64,000 nt of DNA from Rhizobium sp. Root482 (GTDB lineage Bacteria; Pseudomonadota; Alphaproteobacteria; Rhizobiales; Rhizobiaceae), in contig NZ_LMFA01000006.1 of assembly GCF_001426565.1 (NCBI RefSeq), positions 1,083-65,082 of the forward strand. The letters are read 5' to 3'. The notes beneath the pieces were generated by a model. That model made no database searches. It worked only from the letters and a program-made list of their open reading frames with translations, and was not told the DNA's origin. Positions within the stretch are counted from its first letter, which is position 1. The number at the start of each line of letters is the position of its first letter. Positions 7,867-17,675 of the stretch are shown here, piece after piece. Both the position numbers and the translations under genes were made by a program.

Positions 7867-8664
7867 AGTCGGGTGGAAGGGGTAGATGGTCATCTTATAA
7901 ACAGGATCGCGTGGCTACCTTAATCTTGGCTGTTCTCGCTCTGCTCACCTGGCGCATTCTTTATGCAATCAGCTCGTTGCTTGCTCTAAGGCTCGACAAT
8001 GTCGGGCCACCGCATGAAGCGCCGCATTGGGCGCCCTGTTCGTTGGCTGGTCGTTCGCAGAATTGATCCGAAGCTCGCCGTATTGAGGTCGTGCTTAGGA
8101 AATTTGGAATACGGGAAGCCGGGGTTCGAGTGTTGTGACTTCGCTTTCACGGGCGATGCAAAGCCTTCCTCCGCCTTGAAGGGATCTGAACCGCCGGCCC
8201 GGTGGACAAATATGGACCATCGACGGAAGTAAATATCAGGATCTTATAAGCAGCCACAGGACAACACACCAATTTGGCGCTCGGGTGCGATATCCAGTCC
8301 CGTTGATGTCTATAAAATGAGTGAGCATTGCTACATTTAGCTTCATCAGGTTGACCTCCGAACCGGCCACTTCACCGGGATGCGTTAAAGTCGCCTCCAC
8401 CTGCCGGGTTCAGCAAGATTGGTTTCTGCTCGGGTACTGAGAAAATAACAACTCTGCCGCCCTCTCCAGACCGGCCTACGCGCTCACGGCACCCTCGGCA
8501 ATCAAGGCGTGGGCCTTGCTCATGACGGCGTTTAAATTTGCTTCTGCCAGGAGGTTCGCCGGCTCTGCCGGTGAGCTATCTCAGGCAGAATCCTGGAGCA
8601 GCGTAAGCGAGAAATGCGTTCTCAGAGCTGGCTCGGTTTGTCTGAACAGTTTCGGGCGTTTTGC
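7867..8664. other. About 0.8 kb without a recognisable gene
   Basis: The stretch lies between the truncated intron and the IS3 element. A 77-codon plus-strand frame at 7999-8232 has neither a clear ribosome-binding site nor a known motif. I see no RNA gene or terminator. It looks like debris between two mobile elements. Confidence 0.5.
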
Positions 8665-8684
8665 TAAGTGGATTTCCGCCTCGA

Positions 8685-9515
8685 TTATGCCGCCACCATC
8701 ATTGGTGCCAGCGCATTGAAGTAAGCCCGATCCGGCGTCTGCCGGTCAAGGGATGAATGTGGGCGTCGGCTGTTGTAGAAGCTCAGATATCGGCCGATGG
8801 CAGCGCGGGCCTCGGATACGGTCTTGTAGGCGTGGAGATAGACCTCCTGGTATTTGATCGACCGCCAGAGCCGCTCGACGAAGACATTATCCCGCCACGC
8901 GCCCTTGCCGTCCATCGAGATGGCGATCTCAGCTTTCTTCAGCACCGCCGTGAAGTCCACTGAGGTGAACTGCGATCCCTGGTCGGTGTTGAAGATGTCG
9001 GGTTTGCCATGACGGGCAAGTGCCTCCTCCACCGCTTCGATGCAGAAAGCGGCTTCCATCGTGATCGACAGCCGCCACGACAGAACCCTTCGGCTGAACC
9101 AGTCCACAACGGCGCAGAGATAGACGAATCCGCGAGCCATCGGAACATACGTTATGTCCATTGCCCATACCTGGTTGGGCCGGGTGACCGCCAGCTTTCG
9201 CAGGAGGTAGGGATAGATTTTGTGACCTGGCGCTGGTTTGGAGGTGTTCGGGCGACGGTAGATCGCCTCAATACCCATTTTCTTCATCAGCGTGGCGACG
9301 TGCAGCCGCCCAGTTTCCAGCCCTTCTCCCTTCAAGAGCCCTTGCAACATCCGACTTCCGGCAAACGGGTAGTCGAGATGCAGTTCGTCGATCCGGCGCA
9401 TCAGGGCAAGATCGCCGTCAGGCAATGGACGTGGAGAATAGTAGACGCTACCACGGCTGAAGCCGAGAAGCTTCGCCTGGCGCACGACGGATAGCTTATG
9501 CTGGCGGTCGATCAT
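8685..9515 (-). CDS. IS3-family transposase OrfB (DDE integrase)
   Basis: The 276-residue product has a helical HTH_21-type region (PLPDGDLALMRRIDELHLDY) and an rve integrase core. The catalytic triad is visible as D in WAMDITYVP, D in FNTDQGSQFTS and E in NVFVERLWRSIKYQEV. The C-terminus FYNSRRPHSSLDRQTPD is characteristic of IS3 transposases. It overlaps orfA by four bases, and an A7 run (GGCGGAAAAAAATGATC) at the junction would allow a -1 frameshift from orfA into orfB to make the OrfAB fusion, the known IS3 strategy. The gene is intact. Confidence 0.93.
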   Translation of the reverse strand: MIDRQHKLSVVRQAKLLGFSRGSVYYSPRPLPDGDLALMRRIDELHLDYPFAGSRMLQGLLKGEGLETGRLHVATLMKKMGIEAIYRRPNTSKPAPGHKIYPYLLRKLAVTRPNQVWAMDITYVPMARGFVYLCAVVDWFSRRVLSWRLSITMEAAFCIEAVEEALARHGKPDIFNTDQGSQFTSVDFTAVLKKAEIAISMDGKGAWRDNVFVERLWRSIKYQEVYLHAYKTVSEARAAIGRYLSFYNSRRPHSSLDRQTPDRAYFNALAPMMVAA

Positions 9516-9844
9516 TTTTTTCCGCCCAGCAATCCCGCTTTGCCGAGCGCTCCGGCTAAAAAATCGTTCTCCAGTGTCAGTTCGCCGATTTTGGCGTGCA
9601 GCGTTTTCACATCGACGGTTGGAGTCGCCGGTTCCGCCTTCGCTTCATCACCGAAAACGCCTGTCGCCCCCTCAAGGAGCTGGTCTTTCCACTGTTTGAT
9701 CTGGTTGGCATGCACGTCGAACTGCTGGGATAATTCCACCAGCGTCTGCTCGCCTCGAATGGCGGCGAGCGCCACTTTTGCCTTGAAAGCCGGGCTATGG
9801 TTCCGGCGCGGTCGTCTCGTCATGGTATCTCCTGTTCCCGGCAT
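9512..9844 (-). CDS. IS3-family transposase OrfA
   Basis: The product (110 aa from the first ATG; MTRRPRRNHSPAF at residue 8 is an alternative start) has the HTH_Tnp_1 pattern SPAFKAKVALAAIRGEQTLV, then FDVHANQIKQWKDQLLEGA. It ends in a leucine-rich coiled coil (TLHAKIGELTLENDFLAGAL). It binds the IS ends. It ends GGKK-stop on the A7 slippery run that leads into orfB. Confidence 0.92.
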   Translation of the reverse strand: MPGTGDTMTRRPRRNHSPAFKAKVALAAIRGEQTLVELSQQFDVHANQIKQWKDQLLEGATGVFGDEAKAEPATPTVDVKTLHAKIGELTLENDFLAGALGKAGLLGGKK

Positions 9845-10098
9845 CTAAGCCGAAGTCAGGCAGAAATTCCACTTATCCCCGCTGTGCAGATTTCCCGAGC
9901 CAGCTCTCTCGCCTAATCGGACGGACAATCTGACGCAAGTCGCGCTTATTGACTTTGCGAAGTATGGACTCCCGTTCAGCTTGGACACCCGCTAATTCTC
10001 GTAGTCCATCGGACTCATATCGCGGCATGCTCTTGTGGACACGCCGAGTGGCATTGTATGGCCTTCTATTCATAAATTTTGAGGTCGATGAGAGCAGT

Positions 10099-13000
10099 AT
10101 GAAACAACGCCACATGCCCCAGACGCCCACGCGAACGCTCGGCCTGGACCCAGGGGTGGCAGTGGGCCTCGCAGGTGCCATCTTCTTCTTCATTCTCAGC
10201 GGCCTGGTGAGCTATTTCAATCTCCAGGCGTTGCGAGATGGCAATGAGAAGATTGTTCAGACACACATCTCCATCATCGCCTTGGATCAGCTGCTCTCTT
10301 ATATACAAGACGCTGAAACCGGCCAGCGCGGCTTTCTGCTTACGAACGACGAAAGATATCTCGCGCCTTACAATACTGCGTTGCAGGCGATCCCGCCGAA
10401 GCTAGATGAGATCGAACAGCGAACGGGAAGCAATTCGGGGCAGAGCCAAAGGCTGATTGCACTGAGACAACATGTCGAGGCAAAGCTTTCCGAGCTCGGC
10501 AATGCGATTGAGGTGCGGCGTGTCGAAGGCCTCGACGCAGCGCTTGTAGTCATCAATTCGGATCGCGGCAAGTCCGAGATGGATGCGATCCGTACCCAGA
10601 TCGCGGCCATGACCGAGGGTGAAACGGATATTCGCAGCCAACGGCTCGCAGAAATGGTCGGCTACCAGCAAAGAGCGTTTGTCAGCACTGTCTTGTCGGC
10701 ATTGCTTGGCATCGTTCTTACAGCAACGATCGCCTTTTTGGTTCGTAGGACGACATTGGCGCGTCGGCGTGACGACTGGCTCCAGTCCGGTCAGGTGGGA
10801 GTTGGTTCGGCAATGATGGGAGATCAGCCTGTCGAGCAGCTTGGCAACAACATTCTTGATTTCCTGGCGCGATATGTCGGAGCCGTGGCCGGCGCTGTCT
10901 TCACGCACAGCGGAGAATATTTTCGACGGGCTTCCGTTTACGGCATTCCGGGCGATGCAAGTGTCCCGGTACGGTTCAAGCTGAGGGAGGGGTTGCTCGG
11001 ACAGGCTGCGGCGGAAGGCAAATCCATCGTCGTCGCCGACGTCCCCGACGGCTATCTTGCCTTTAGCTCCGCGCTTGGTCAGGACAAGCCGAAACATCTC
11101 GTTATTTTACCCGGAAGCGTCGATGGTGCTGTCAACACGGTGATCGAACTCGGTTTTCTACAGTCGATCGACGAGCGCGTCGTTACGCTTCTTGAGCGCG
11201 CATCCGAAGCCGTCGCTATCGCGGTCCGGTCGGCAGCCTATAGAAGCGATCTCCAAAACCTCTTGGAAGAAACGCAACGCCAGTCTGAAGAACTCCAGAC
11301 CCAAAGCGAGGAACTCAGGGTCTCGAACGAAGAGCTGGAAGAACAGAGCCGGGCCTTGAAAGAGTCCCAGGCACGCCTTGAACAGCAGCAGGCAGAACTC
11401 GAACAGACAAACGCCCAGTTGGAAGAACAGGCTCAGGAGCTGGAGGGGCAGCGGGACAATCTTGAGCAGGCAAATGCCGCCGTTCAACTCAAGGCGCGCG
11501 AACTCGAGCAGGCGAGCCAATACAAATCCGACTTCCTCGCCAACATGTCGCATGAGCTGCGAACGCCTCTCAATTCGTCGCTTATCCTGGCAAAGCTGCT
11601 CGCCGACAATACCGAGGACAACCTCACCGAGGAGCAGATCAAATATGCAAAGACGATCCAGTCGTCAGGCAACGATCTCCTGAACCTGATCAACGACATT
11701 CTTGATCTGTCGAAGATCGAGGCCGGCCATATCGAAATTCGACCCGAAACGGTCACGGTCAAACACCTGTCCGACAATCTTCGCCAGGTTTTTCAGCCTC
11801 TGGCCACCGAAAAGGACCTCGACTTCACAATCGAAATAGCCTCGGCATGTCCTGCGATCATCGAGACCGATCCGCAACGGCTTGAACAGGTACTGAAGAA
11901 TCTTCTCTCCAACGCGATCAAGTTCACGGAAGCCGGCAAGGTCCAGCTTTTGATCGACGCCACAGGTAACGGCCGTGTCGCTTTTTCGGTGACCGATACC
12001 GGTATCGGCATCGATCAAGAGCAGCAGCGAAATGTGTTCGAAGCGTTTCATCAGGCAGACGGTACGATCAGCCGGAGGTTCGGGGGCACCGGCCTCGGTC
12101 TCTCGATCTCGCGGCAGCTTGTACGCCTGCTTGGCGGTGAAATCGCACTGAAGAGCCAGCCCGGACAGGGCAGTACCTTTACCGTCACGTTCCCCGAAAC
12201 CTATGATCCGGCGAAGGTGGCGCCCCGCGACGATCGGCCAAGTGCACCGGCCCTGCCCGCACGTCCGCAGGCGGAACGAGCCCGTCCGGCTCCAGAGAGA
12301 CCGTCTCGCAAGATTGAAGATGACCGCGATACATTGACAGGGTCAAAGCGCGTTCTTCTGGTCATCGAGGATGACGAAAACTTCGCGGCCATCGTGCGTG
12401 ACCTGTCGCGCGAGATGGGATTTAAATCCGTCGTCGCTGGTACGGCCGAGGAAGCTCTAAGCCTTGCCAAGAAATTCATGCCAAGCGCGATCGTTCTGGA
12501 TATCGGCCTGCCTGATCAGTCGGGCCTTGCAGTCCTCGACCGGCTCAAGCATGACGTCCAGACCCGACACATCCCAATTCACGTTCTATCGGGCAGCAAC
12601 CACATCGAGACCGCCTATCTGCTCGGCGCGGTCGGATACGCCATCAAGCCCATCAGCCGGGATCAACTGGTTGAAGTCCTGCAGCAACTTGAAGCGAGGC
12701 TTTCGCAGCGCGCCCACCGGATTTTGATCGTCGAGGATGACCAGGTGCAGCGCGAGGCCGTCGCAAAGCTGCTTGGTTCCCGGGATGTCGAAGCCGTTAC
12801 CGCCAGCACGGCGGCGGAGTGCCTTGAGCTTCTCAAAAGGGATACATTCGACTGCATGGTGCTGGACCTCACCCTGCCGGACGCCTCGGGCTATTCGCTG
12901 CTCGAGACACTGAGCCAGGAGAGCGCCTACGCCTTTCCGCCGGTCATCGTCTATACTGGACGGGAATTGTCCGCGAACGACGAGGAACGGCTGCGACGTT

Positions 13001-13533
13001 ATTCGAAGTCGATCATCATCAAGGGCGCGAAGTCACCCGAACGTCTGCTCGACGAAGTGAGCCTTTTCCTTCACCAGGTGGTATCCGAGCTGCCGGACGA
13101 ACAGCAGAAGATGATCCGCAGGTCCCGCAACAGAGACGCCCTGCTAGAAGGGCGGCGTATCCTGATCGTCGAGGATGACGTGCGCAATGTCTATGCGCTC
13201 ACCAATATTCTCGAACCCCGCGGAGCAATTGTGGAGATCGCCCGCAACGGCCGCGAGGCGCTGGAGGCGCTTCAAAAAGCCGCGAAGGATGCCGGCGAAG
13301 GGATCGATCTAGTGCTCATGGACGTGATGATGCCCGTCATGGACGGCCTGACGGCCACGCGAAAGATCCGCGAGAATCCGCAATGGAAAAAATTGCCGAT
13401 CATCACCCTGACAGCCAAGGCGATGCCCGACGATCAGCAAAATTGTATCGAAGCCGGCGCCAACGACTATATGTCCAAGCCCCTCGACGTCGAGAAACTC
13501 CTGTCGCTGGTTCGTGTCTGGATGCCGAAATGA
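10099..13533 (+). CDS. CHASE3-GAF hybrid sensor kinase with three receiver domains
   Basis: The ATG at 10099 is chosen because it precedes the first membrane helix. Product of 1144 aa: TM1 at about 19-42 (GLAGAIFFFILSGLVSYF), a periplasmic CHASE3 domain (YIQDAETGQRGFLLTNDERY), TM2 at about 193-215, a GAF domain (240-374), a long Gln/Glu coiled coil (390-474), HisKA with the phospho-His in SHELRTPLN (about 486), a HATPase (NLLSNAIKF, GTGLGLSISRQ), then three receivers. REC1 (about 750-865) has VLDIGLPD, REC2 (about 873-995) VLDLTLPD and REC3 (about 1020-1143) LMDVMMPVMDG, so all keep the acceptor Asp. It overlaps cheR by four bases. Such kinases sense an extracytoplasmic or redox signal; the ligand is unknown. 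Confidence 0.92.
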   Translation: MKQRHMPQTPTRTLGLDPGVAVGLAGAIFFFILSGLVSYFNLQALRDGNEKIVQTHISIIALDQLLSYIQDAETGQRGFLLTNDERYLAPYNTALQAIPPKLDEIEQRTGSNSGQSQRLIALRQHVEAKLSELGNAIEVRRVEGLDAALVVINSDRGKSEMDAIRTQIAAMTEGETDIRSQRLAEMVGYQQRAFVSTVLSALLGIVLTATIAFLVRRTTLARRRDDWLQSGQVGVGSAMMGDQPVEQLGNNILDFLARYVGAVAGAVFTHSGEYFRRASVYGIPGDASVPVRFKLREGLLGQAAAEGKSIVVADVPDGYLAFSSALGQDKPKHLVILPGSVDGAVNTVIELGFLQSIDERVVTLLERASEAVAIAVRSAAYRSDLQNLLEETQRQSEELQTQSEELRVSNEELEEQSRALKESQARLEQQQAELEQTNAQLEEQAQELEGQRDNLEQANAAVQLKARELEQASQYKSDFLANMSHELRTPLNSSLILAKLLADNTEDNLTEEQIKYAKTIQSSGNDLLNLINDILDLSKIEAGHIEIRPETVTVKHLSDNLRQVFQPLATEKDLDFTIEIASACPAIIETDPQRLEQVLKNLLSNAIKFTEAGKVQLLIDATGNGRVAFSVTDTGIGIDQEQQRNVFEAFHQADGTISRRFGGTGLGLSISRQLVRLLGGEIALKSQPGQGSTFTVTFPETYDPAKVAPRDDRPSAPALPARPQAERARPAPERPSRKIEDDRDTLTGSKRVLLVIEDDENFAAIVRDLSREMGFKSVVAGTAEEALSLAKKFMPSAIVLDIGLPDQSGLAVLDRLKHDVQTRHIPIHVLSGSNHIETAYLLGAVGYAIKPISRDQLVEVLQQLEARLSQRAHRILIVEDDQVQREAVAKLLGSRDVEAVTASTAAECLELLKRDTFDCMVLDLTLPDASGYSLLETLSQESAYAFPPVIVYTGRELSANDEERLRRYSKSIIIKGAKSPERLLDEVSLFLHQVVSELPDEQQKMIRRSRNRDALLEGRRILIVEDDVRNVYALTNILEPRGAIVEIARNGREALEALQKAAKDAGEGIDLVLMDVMMPVMDGLTATRKIRENPQWKKLPIITLTAKAMPDDQQNCIEAGANDYMSKPLDVEKLLSLVRVWMPK

Positions 13534-14369
13534 CAGCCCCCCAACCTTGCGAAAAAGTAGAAGACATCGAGATTCGGCTGTTATTGGAAGCCTTGTTCCT
13601 CAAATACCATTACGACTTCCGCAATTACGCGATGGCATCGATAAAGCGTCGCCTTAAGCAGGCTCGCGAGCAACTTGGATTTTCGACATTTTCCGCGCTG
13701 CAGGAGCGCCTGCTGCATGATCCGAGCATGTTGCAAAGACTGCTGGGGTTCCTCACCGTACAGGTCAGCGAGATGTTTCGCGATCCGAGCTATTTCAAAG
13801 CGATTCGCGAAAATGTGGTGCCACATCTGCGGACCTACCCTTCGCTGAAGGTCTGGATAGCCGGCTGCAGCGGTGGCGAGGAACTGTATTCGATGGCCAT
13901 TCTGTTTCGCGAAGAAGGACTGGAGGATCGTACTCAGTTTTATGCCACGGACATCAACCAGGATGCCTTGGAAGCCGCTGAAGCGGGAATTTTCCCGCTG
14001 GATCGAGTGCCGCTTTTCACCGAGAACCACCGGAAATCCGGCGGCCTGTCCTCCCTGTCCGACTATTATCAGGCGGCCTATGGCAAGGTGACCTTCGACA
14101 AGACCCTGCGCCGCAATGTCGTCTTCTCAGACCACAGCCTGGTGACCGACGCCGTTTTCGGCGAGATGCACCTTATCTCCTGTCGCAATGTGATGATCTA
14201 TTTCGACCGCGATCTGCAGGATCGCGCTCTTGGGCTCTTCAAGGACTCCCTGGCACGAAAAGGGTTTCTGGGGCTTGGCGCGAAGGAAAGCCTGCGCTTT
14301 TCTCGGCATGCCGGAGCCTTTACGGATTTCGTGCGTGAGGAAAGAATCTATCAAAGGCGCGCCGAATGA
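13530..14369 (+). CDS. cheR: CheR-type SAM-dependent protein methyltransferase
   Basis: The ATG at 13530 overlaps the kinase stop (ATGA). The product (279 aa) has the N-terminal helical CheR domain (DFRNYAMASIKRRLKQAREQ) and the SAM-binding Rossmann part with WIAGCSGGEELYSMAI, ATDINQDALEAA and LISCRNVMIYFD. CheR methylates glutamates of chemoreceptors. No chemoreceptor, CheA or CheW is encoded here, so the target may be the coiled coil of the neighbouring kinase or another protein. It overlaps cheB (ATGA), implying translational coupling. Confidence 0.92.
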   Translation: MTAPQPCEKVEDIEIRLLLEALFLKYHYDFRNYAMASIKRRLKQAREQLGFSTFSALQERLLHDPSMLQRLLGFLTVQVSEMFRDPSYFKAIRENVVPHLRTYPSLKVWIAGCSGGEELYSMAILFREEGLEDRTQFYATDINQDALEAAEAGIFPLDRVPLFTENHRKSGGLSSLSDYYQAAYGKVTFDKTLRRNVVFSDHSLVTDAVFGEMHLISCRNVMIYFDRDLQDRALGLFKDSLARKGFLGLGAKESLRFSRHAGAFTDFVREERIYQRRAE

Positions 14370-14932
14370 TGGCGGCGCGACCAGAGGCCGTGGTGATCGG
14401 TGCGTCGGCGGGTGCTCTCGAGGCCCTTTCGATCATCCTGCACGTTCTTCCTGGGAATTTTCGCATGCCGATCATCGTCGTGGTGCATGTACCGCCCGAC
14501 AAGCGCAGCATCCTTGCGGAACTTTTCCGGGCGAAATGCCAGCTTTCGGTGCAGGAGGCGGACGACAAGGAACCAATCGCCGGCGGAACGGTCTATTTCG
14601 CGCCGGCGGACTACCATCTTCTTGTCGAGAGCAATAAAACTCTATCACTTTCCAGCGATGAACCGGTTCTGTTTTCTCGCCCATCGATCGACGTCCTGTT
14701 CGAAAGCGCCGCTGACGCTTATGGAATGTCCTTGATTGCGATCGTGCTGACGGGCGCCAATCACGATGGCGCGAAGGGTCTCCGGACGGTCGTGGATGCC
14801 GGTGGAGCCGCAATTGTTCAGGATCCGGACAGTGCATTCGCAGACGCGATGCCCAAAGCCGCTATTGAAATGTGTCCGCGCGCCCGTGTCTTGTCGCTCC
14901 AGGCGATCGCGCAATATCTAAAAGAGGTTTGA
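14366..14932 (+). CDS. cheB: CheB-type methylesterase without receiver domain
   Basis: The product is 188 aa and consists only of the CheB esterase/deamidase domain; the receiver of chemotaxis CheB is absent. The catalytic Ser is in VVIGASAGALEALSIIL, the His in VVVHVPPDKRS and the Asp in LTGANHDGAKGLR. It would reverse methylation by the upstream CheR. Without a receiver its activity must be controlled in trans, perhaps by the several receivers encoded around it. It lies 7 bp before the next gene in the same operon. Confidence 0.92.
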   Translation: MMAARPEAVVIGASAGALEALSIILHVLPGNFRMPIIVVVHVPPDKRSILAELFRAKCQLSVQEADDKEPIAGGTVYFAPADYHLLVESNKTLSLSSDEPVLFSRPSIDVLFESAADAYGMSLIAIVLTGANHDGAKGLRTVVDAGGAAIVQDPDSAFADAMPKAAIEMCPRARVLSLQAIAQYLKEV

Positions 14933-14939
14933 TACAAGC

Positions 14940-15998
14940 ATGAAGCCAGTCCCTTTTCTTCTGGTCGACGACCTCGAGGAGAATCTCCTCTCGCTGGAGG
15001 GGCTTCTTCGGCGCGATGACCTCCTCCTCCTGAAAGCTCGATCGGGCGACCAGGCGCTTGAACTCCTGCTTCAGAACGACGTTGCGTTGGCGCTCGTCGA
15101 CGTACAAATGCCTGGGCTCAATGGTTTCGAGCTGGCCGAACTGATGCGCGGCAACGAACGGACCCGGCGCATCCCGATCATCTTCGTGACCGCAGGGACC
15201 GCAGATGGCCAACGCCGGTTTCGCGGATATGAAGCAGGAGCCGTCGACTTCATACAAAAGCCGATCGAGCCCGACATTCTCCGCAGTAAGGTTGATGTGT
15301 TTTTCGAACTCTACCGACAGCGGCAGCAATTGGCCACGCAACGCGATGAACTGGCGGCGCAGGCCGAAGCGCTCAAGGAAGCAGCCCACCACAAGGACAT
15401 CCTGCTGCTCGAGATCAACCATCGGATCAAAAATCTCTTCAGCCTTGCCGCAGGGCTGATATCGTTGAGCGCTCGCTCCGCCAAGAGCGTCGCCGAACTC
15501 GAAACCGATCTAAGATCGCGCATGCAAGCTCTGGCGCGGGCTCACGAACTTACGCTTCCCGATCTGGTCAAGGACAGTGAAGCAGGGCTGGTCGCAACGA
15601 CGGTAACGGCACTCCTGGAAGCGATCGTGGCGCCGCATGACCATGCCGAAGGCTCGCGCATCGCAATAACAGGCTCTGACACACCTCTTGACGGAAAGGT
15701 CCTTACGTCCCTTGCGCTCCTGCTTCACGAACTTACGACGAACGCCGCAAAACACGGCGCTCTTTCCAGTCTTACCGGAAGCCTGAACGTTGATGTTTCC
15801 GCCATCGACGGGCTGCTTCATGTCAAATGGGACGAATATGGCTCGTCTTCATCGCCCGGGATGACGGACCGGGAAGGCTTCGGAACGACGCTGGAAAAGG
15901 CAGCCTTGAGAGGGCTGAATGGCATGATTGAACGGAACTGGCGTGAAGATGGGCTTTCGCTGTTGTTGAAAGTCCCCTTGGCAAACCTTGTAGGCTGA
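14940..15998 (+). CDS. Receiver-HWE/HisKA_2 histidine kinase
   Basis: Residues 1-125 are a receiver domain (FLLVDDLEENLLSLEGLLRR, ALVDVQMPGLNGFEL, and the conserved Lys in FIQKPIEPD). A coiled coil (RQRQQLATQRDELAAQAEAL) follows, then a kinase core with the phospho-His in LLEINHRIKNLFSLAAGLIS, the HWE/HisKA_2 family motif. The ATPase part has LHELTTNAAKHGAL. With no sensor domain, it probably takes phosphate or a conformational signal from the upstream hybrid kinase. These kinases often feed the alphaproteobacterial general stress response, which is inference here. Confidence 0.9.
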   Translation: MKPVPFLLVDDLEENLLSLEGLLRRDDLLLLKARSGDQALELLLQNDVALALVDVQMPGLNGFELAELMRGNERTRRIPIIFVTAGTADGQRRFRGYEAGAVDFIQKPIEPDILRSKVDVFFELYRQRQQLATQRDELAAQAEALKEAAHHKDILLLEINHRIKNLFSLAAGLISLSARSAKSVAELETDLRSRMQALARAHELTLPDLVKDSEAGLVATTVTALLEAIVAPHDHAEGSRIAITGSDTPLDGKVLTSLALLLHELTTNAAKHGALSSLTGSLNVDVSAIDGLLHVKWDEYGSSSSPGMTDREGFGTTLEKAALRGLNGMIERNWREDGLSLLLKVPLANLVG

Positions 15999-16148
15999 CA
16001 GACAGGCGAGGGTGAGATCCAATTCTATGTCGAACGCTCCCGATCAAGATGTTGCGAATTGCTGGTCCGGTTTGTCGATGGTGCCCGTGAACTGGCCTAA
16101 GGGCGGATCGATCGAAGCGAGCGCTTGATATGAGACTTCTCTTTCGAT

Positions 16149-17672
16149 GTGGAACATATGACGGTGACGGATGTTCATCCATGGGGCAGGATAAATGAGG
16201 GATATGTCTTGTATTTCTTAGGTGGCGGAGAGTGCGGTGATCTGATCCGTGAGTTCGACTGGAACAGCAGCCCTCTTGGCGCGTCCGAGGCGTGGCCTGT
16301 CGAACTTCAGACGCTCGTCAACGTGATGATGGGTTCGCTTCAGCCCATGCTCATCGTCTGGGGCCCAGAACAGACGACGCTATACAATAACGGGTACTCC
16401 GCGATGTGTGGCGATCGGCATCCCGCGGCGTTTGGTCGTCCCTTCCGCGAACTGTGGCACGACATATGGGACCGAGTGGACCCTATCATTTCAGCTGCCT
16501 ATGCAGGCCAAGGCACGTCGATGGACGACATCCAGTTCACGATGTACCGGAAAGGTTATCCCGAAGAGACACACTTCTCCTTTTCTTATACGCCCGTCCG
16601 CGATCCCTCGGGTGCGGTACTCGGCATGTTCTGCGCCTGCAACGAGATCACCGACGCTGTCATGGCGCATAGGGAGAAGATGAATCAGCATGAAAAGCTG
16701 TTGCAGATTTTCAAACTTTCCCCCGGTGGCGTCGCCACCCTCGTCGGACCTGACCATGTCTTCGACTATGCTAATGAAGAATATTACACGCTGATCGGCC
16801 TTGGCCGTGAAATCATTGGCAAGCCTGTCGCGGAAGCGGTGTCTGAAGTCGTTCGTCAGGGATTCATAGAGCTTCTCGATAGAGTTTACATGACTGGCGA
16901 ACCATTCGTTGCTAAAGGCGTCCACGTCGAACTTAATCGTGGACCATCGGGAGAAATGCAGAACCGGCTCATCGATCTCAGTTTCCAGCCGATGTTTGGT
17001 CCGTCCGACAGCATCGTCGGCATTCTGGTTCTCGCCCAGGATGTGACTGAGAGGCTGGCCGACGAGCAACACAAGAATCTGATATCACACGAACTGGGCC
17101 ACCGGCTGAAAAATCAATTAGCAATGGTTCAGGCGATTGCCTCGCAAACGCTACGAGCGGCAAAAGACATACCGACCGCAAAACGCCTCCTTTCGGATCG
17201 TATCGGGGTTTTGAGCGCTGCGCACGATACCGTGATTCAGGGAGGACTTGGGACATCGAAGGTTCACAAGCTCGTCAACCAGATGCTCGCGATTCATGAC
17301 GATCCGGGCCGTCCTCGGTTCGACCTCTCGGGACCGAACCTGCGCGTGGGCTCAAGGCCTTCGTTATCCCTGTCGCTAATCCTCCACGAGCTCGCGACCA
17401 ATGCGCTCAAATACGGAGCGTTGTCTACCGCCGAGGGGCGGGTCGCCCTTACATGGAGCATCGTCGGCGAACAAAGAGATCAGTTCGAGATGACTTGGAC
17501 AGAAAGCGGCGGACCTGCCGTCATTGAACCAAAGACTGAACGATCGGGAGCTAAGCTGATTAAAGCGGGTCTAGCCGGAGCGGCTGACAGCACGGTAAAA
17601 ATCATATACGAGCCCAGGGGGGTGCGTTGTGTCATTGTTGCAGACCTCATGAGCTTCCAGCAAGAGCATTGA
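16149..17672 (+). CDS. PAS-containing HWE histidine kinase
   Basis: The start is uncertain: GTG at 16149 or ATG at 16158; no clear ribosome-binding site is seen. The product is about 507 aa. The N-terminal region (FDWNSSPLGASEAWPVELQT) is the GAF/PAS-like segment typical of HWE kinases, followed by PAS folds (YNNGYSAMCGDRHPAAFGRP; DYANEEYYTLIGLGREIIGK). The kinase core has ISHELGHRLKNQLAMVQAIA, LHELATNALKYGAL and the MTWTES motif that gives the family its W and E. There is no transmembrane segment, so it is cytoplasmic. It lies 150 bp after the previous kinase and 3 bp before a receiver gene, its likely partner. Confidence 0.9.
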   Translation: MEHMTVTDVHPWGRINEGYVLYFLGGGECGDLIREFDWNSSPLGASEAWPVELQTLVNVMMGSLQPMLIVWGPEQTTLYNNGYSAMCGDRHPAAFGRPFRELWHDIWDRVDPIISAAYAGQGTSMDDIQFTMYRKGYPEETHFSFSYTPVRDPSGAVLGMFCACNEITDAVMAHREKMNQHEKLLQIFKLSPGGVATLVGPDHVFDYANEEYYTLIGLGREIIGKPVAEAVSEVVRQGFIELLDRVYMTGEPFVAKGVHVELNRGPSGEMQNRLIDLSFQPMFGPSDSIVGILVLAQDVTERLADEQHKNLISHELGHRLKNQLAMVQAIASQTLRAAKDIPTAKRLLSDRIGVLSAAHDTVIQGGLGTSKVHKLVNQMLAIHDDPGRPRFDLSGPNLRVGSRPSLSLSLILHELATNALKYGALSTAEGRVALTWSIVGEQRDQFEMTWTESGGPAVIEPKTERSGAKLIKAGLAGAADSTVKIIYEPRGVRCVIVADLMSFQQEH

Positions 17673-17675
17673 AGA

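Larger units (their letters stand above)
8665..9875 (-). mobile_element. IS3-family insertion sequence
   Basis: Two overlapping minus-strand transposase frames are bounded by imperfect inverted repeats: TAAGTGGATTTCCGCC at 8665-8680 on the left and, reversed, TAAGTGGAATTTCTGCC at 9859-9875 on the right. About 1.2 kb is normal for IS3. The outermost bases could not be fixed, and no matching direct repeat is visible just outside these limits. Confidence 0.8.

Noticed and set aside
7999..8232. 77-codon plus-strand open frame
   Set aside because: No ribosome-binding site, motif or relative; lies in debris between an intron fragment and an IS.
16151..16176. GGAAC followed after 16 bases by TGTT, resembling an EcfG general-stress promoter
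   Set aside because: The -10 part departs from the consensus and the site overlaps the start of the HWE kinase gene, so it is too weak to call.
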